10,073 bases of DNA from Emmonsiellopsis sp. PD_33 (taxonomy: Eukaryota > Ascomycota > Eurotiomycetes > Onygenales > Ajellomycetaceae). Positions 9,035 to 10,073 of the stretch are shown here, one piece after another. Under the pieces are notes generated by a model, which saw nothing but the letters and a program-made list of their open reading frames with translations, did not search any database and was not told the origin of the DNA. The stretch spans positions 1-10,073 of the forward strand of contig JANTQF010000604.1 in the NCBI GenBank assembly GCA_032988165.1. Direction: 5' to 3'. The position numbers were made by a program, and so were the translations under genes. Every line of letters starts with the position of its first letter. The stretch's first letter is position 1.

Positions 9035-9779
9035 GGGGGTGGCTCTGGTTTTCAATCCTTAGTATTTTGTGAAATGTCTTTCTTTTCTACTTTTATTAGT
9101 AATGTTTGTTATAATACCGAGAAGATTAATAGCATCTATCATATGTCCCTTGTTACCCCTATTTCCCTGCGCCAAACCGTTCCTGAGACTAGACACGGGG
9201 CGCCCGGGCAGTAAAATAAGCTTAAATCAACCCCCTGGCCGTAATTGACCCCAACAACAGAGAGCTGCCACAGCAGAAACTCCATGCCATTCGTAAAATA
9301 ATATTTCAATCAGCACGGAGTAGTCTCGATTTAATAGACATCCATCATTCTTCCCGATTGTCTATCGAAAATTGCAATGGAAAGCCAAAAAGCAAAAATA
9401 CACACACCGTCATGTAAACACCACGTATCTTCGCGTAAAATACGAAAATATCCATACATTTCATCGTAAGGTAACGTTTCAAAACACAACCAAACAAACG
9501 CGACCCGGCGGGGGCCCGGGCGCCGGCCTTGACCGCCTCGGGCAGAATCCCGGCCCGGGACTTTGGGACGCGCCCTGACATCGATCCTTTTTTGCTGGTG
9601 ATATCCCCCCCCCGCTGTCCGCCGGCTGTATATCAACCTTTGTTATCCACTTGCTCTCGTTTGACAGACCGCTGCAGCAATTAAACCATTGTCTCACGTT
9701 TCCCCTATAGCCTTACCAAACATCCCGAAATCGTTGGCGTTGCCGCGTTCCTCTTCACGCGACGTGTCGCTGGCCTGCC
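9035..9779. other. Intergenic region: PKS 3' end and promoter of the next gene
   Basis: A T-rich stretch at about 9078-9116 fits a 3' UTR and polyadenylation region, although no perfect AATAAA is visible; AT-rich AATAAT-like sequence recurs near 9297. A 7-base inverted repeat (9334-9340 with 9359-9365) could form a weak hairpin. A GC-rich palindromic patch occupies about 9500-9580. A run of nine C lies at 9605-9613. Minus-strand frames at 9331-9636 show no known domain. The last 200 bases are presumably the promoter and 5' UTR of the gene starting at 9780. Confidence 0.55.
9504..9570. repeat. GC-rich palindromic patch
   Basis: This stretch is almost all G and C and contains nested palindromes. 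CCGGCG (9505-9510) pairs with CGCCGG (9521-9526) across a ten-base loop containing GGGCCCGGG. A second block, CCCGGCCCGGGA, begins at about 9549. It stands out from the AT-rich DNA on its left and could form a stable hairpin or serve as a binding region upstream of the next gene. Confidence 0.4.
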
Positions 9780-10073
9780 ATGGAAGAAGAAGAAGGATCT
9801 AGGTCCAGCAGCATAGTACTGGGCATGGATGTGGATGAGTCGCGTTCTTCCACTCCTAAACCACCGAAGATTCAGTATCTGGGTCCGTCATGTCTGAGCT
9901 GTCGCGCGGGGCATACGGGATGCGACAGGGGCCAGCCAGGTGAGGCATCTCCCCCCCCCCTACACGCCCCCCCCCCCCCCCCTACACGATCATCCGCACA
10001 CTGCGCCGACTTCTCTCTACTCTTCTCTGCGCATGTGAAGCTTACTGTGGTCTGTTACGAGTCGTAGCGTACT
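9780..10073 (+). CDS. Possible Zn(II)2Cys6 transcription factor, 5' end only
   Basis: Only the first exon (9780-9939, 53 codons plus one base) can be read. The ATG is in a good context (GCCATGG) and follows an in-frame TAG at 9708-9710. The N-terminus is acidic (MEEEE), then rich in Ser, Arg and Pro. Residues 38-49 read CLSCRAGHTGCD, which fits the Cys-x2-Cys-x6-Cys-Asp first half of a fungal zinc cluster. A GTGAGG donor follows Gln-Pro at 9940, a frequent intron position in these genes; phase 1 would allow a Val there. The second half lies beyond the window. Odd points: the usual basic residues between Cys2 and Cys3 are replaced by Ala, Gly and His. If unspliced, the frame ends at 10067 as a 95-residue Pro-rich peptide, which I consider less likely. 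A role as cluster regulator is inferred from position only. Confidence 0.55.
9951..9988. repeat. Tandem poly-C repeat, (C10 TACACG)(C16 TACACG)
   Basis: Ten C at 9951-9960 are followed by TACACG, then sixteen C at 9967-9982 and a second TACACG. The unit is thus repeated twice with different C lengths, as expected from slippage. It lies just after the proposed splice donor at 9940. The other strand carries G runs that could form quadruplexes. The exact lengths may be affected by sequencing error. Confidence 0.85.

Noticed and set aside
9331..9636. Minus-strand frames of 78-101 codons in the intergenic region
   Set aside because: They arise across the GC-rich palindromic patch and adjoining AT-rich DNA and show no domain or consistent coding signal.
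9951..9988. CRISPR-like or structured repeat array
   Set aside because: Only two units, each mostly a homopolymer of different length; this is microsatellite slippage in a eukaryotic genome.

Overview
The window looks like nuclear DNA from a filamentous ascomycete (Pezizomycotina). The evidence is one very large multidomain gene broken by five short introns (50-78 nt) with GT...AG ends and CTAAC/CTGAC-type branch sites, and a domain order found in fungal iterative polyketide synthases. The sequence alone does not fix genus or species.

Layout: (1) 1-1070 is non-coding as far as I can tell. It has a GA-rich stretch at the left edge, a CRE-like box, a small CGG/CCG palindrome, a facing pair of CCAAT boxes and pyrimidine-rich patches before the start codon. 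(2) 1071-9034, plus strand, is a complete highly reducing polyketide synthase (HR-PKS). My exon model is join(1071..1768, 1823..2351, 2430..2997, 3048..7729, 7782..8102, 8162..9034), 7671 nt in total, giving 2556 residues with no internal stop or frameshift. Domain order is KS-AT-DH-MT-(structural KR)-ER-KR-ACP, ending at the ACP with no fused release domain. (3) 9035-9779 is intergenic: a T-rich 3' region, then a GC-rich palindromic patch and the promoter of the next gene. (4) 9780 to the right edge is the start of a second plus-strand gene. Its first exon ends inside what looks like the first half of a Zn(II)2Cys6 cluster, so it may be a transcription factor.

How they may work together: the synthase should load malonyl units, condense them iteratively and, as programmed at each cycle, C-methylate, ketoreduce, dehydrate and enoyl-reduce. 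A separate enzyme outside the window would release the chain. The adjacent zinc-cluster-like gene could be a cluster regulator, but only its first 53 codons are visible, so this is an inference from position. The window resembles the edge or core of a fungal secondary-metabolite cluster. I see no evidence of a wholly new type of system. The points most worth a second look are the KR Asn-to-Cys change, the frame-changing intron at the ER-KR junction, the unusual basic region of the second gene's zinc cluster, and the C-tract repeat in that gene's first intron.
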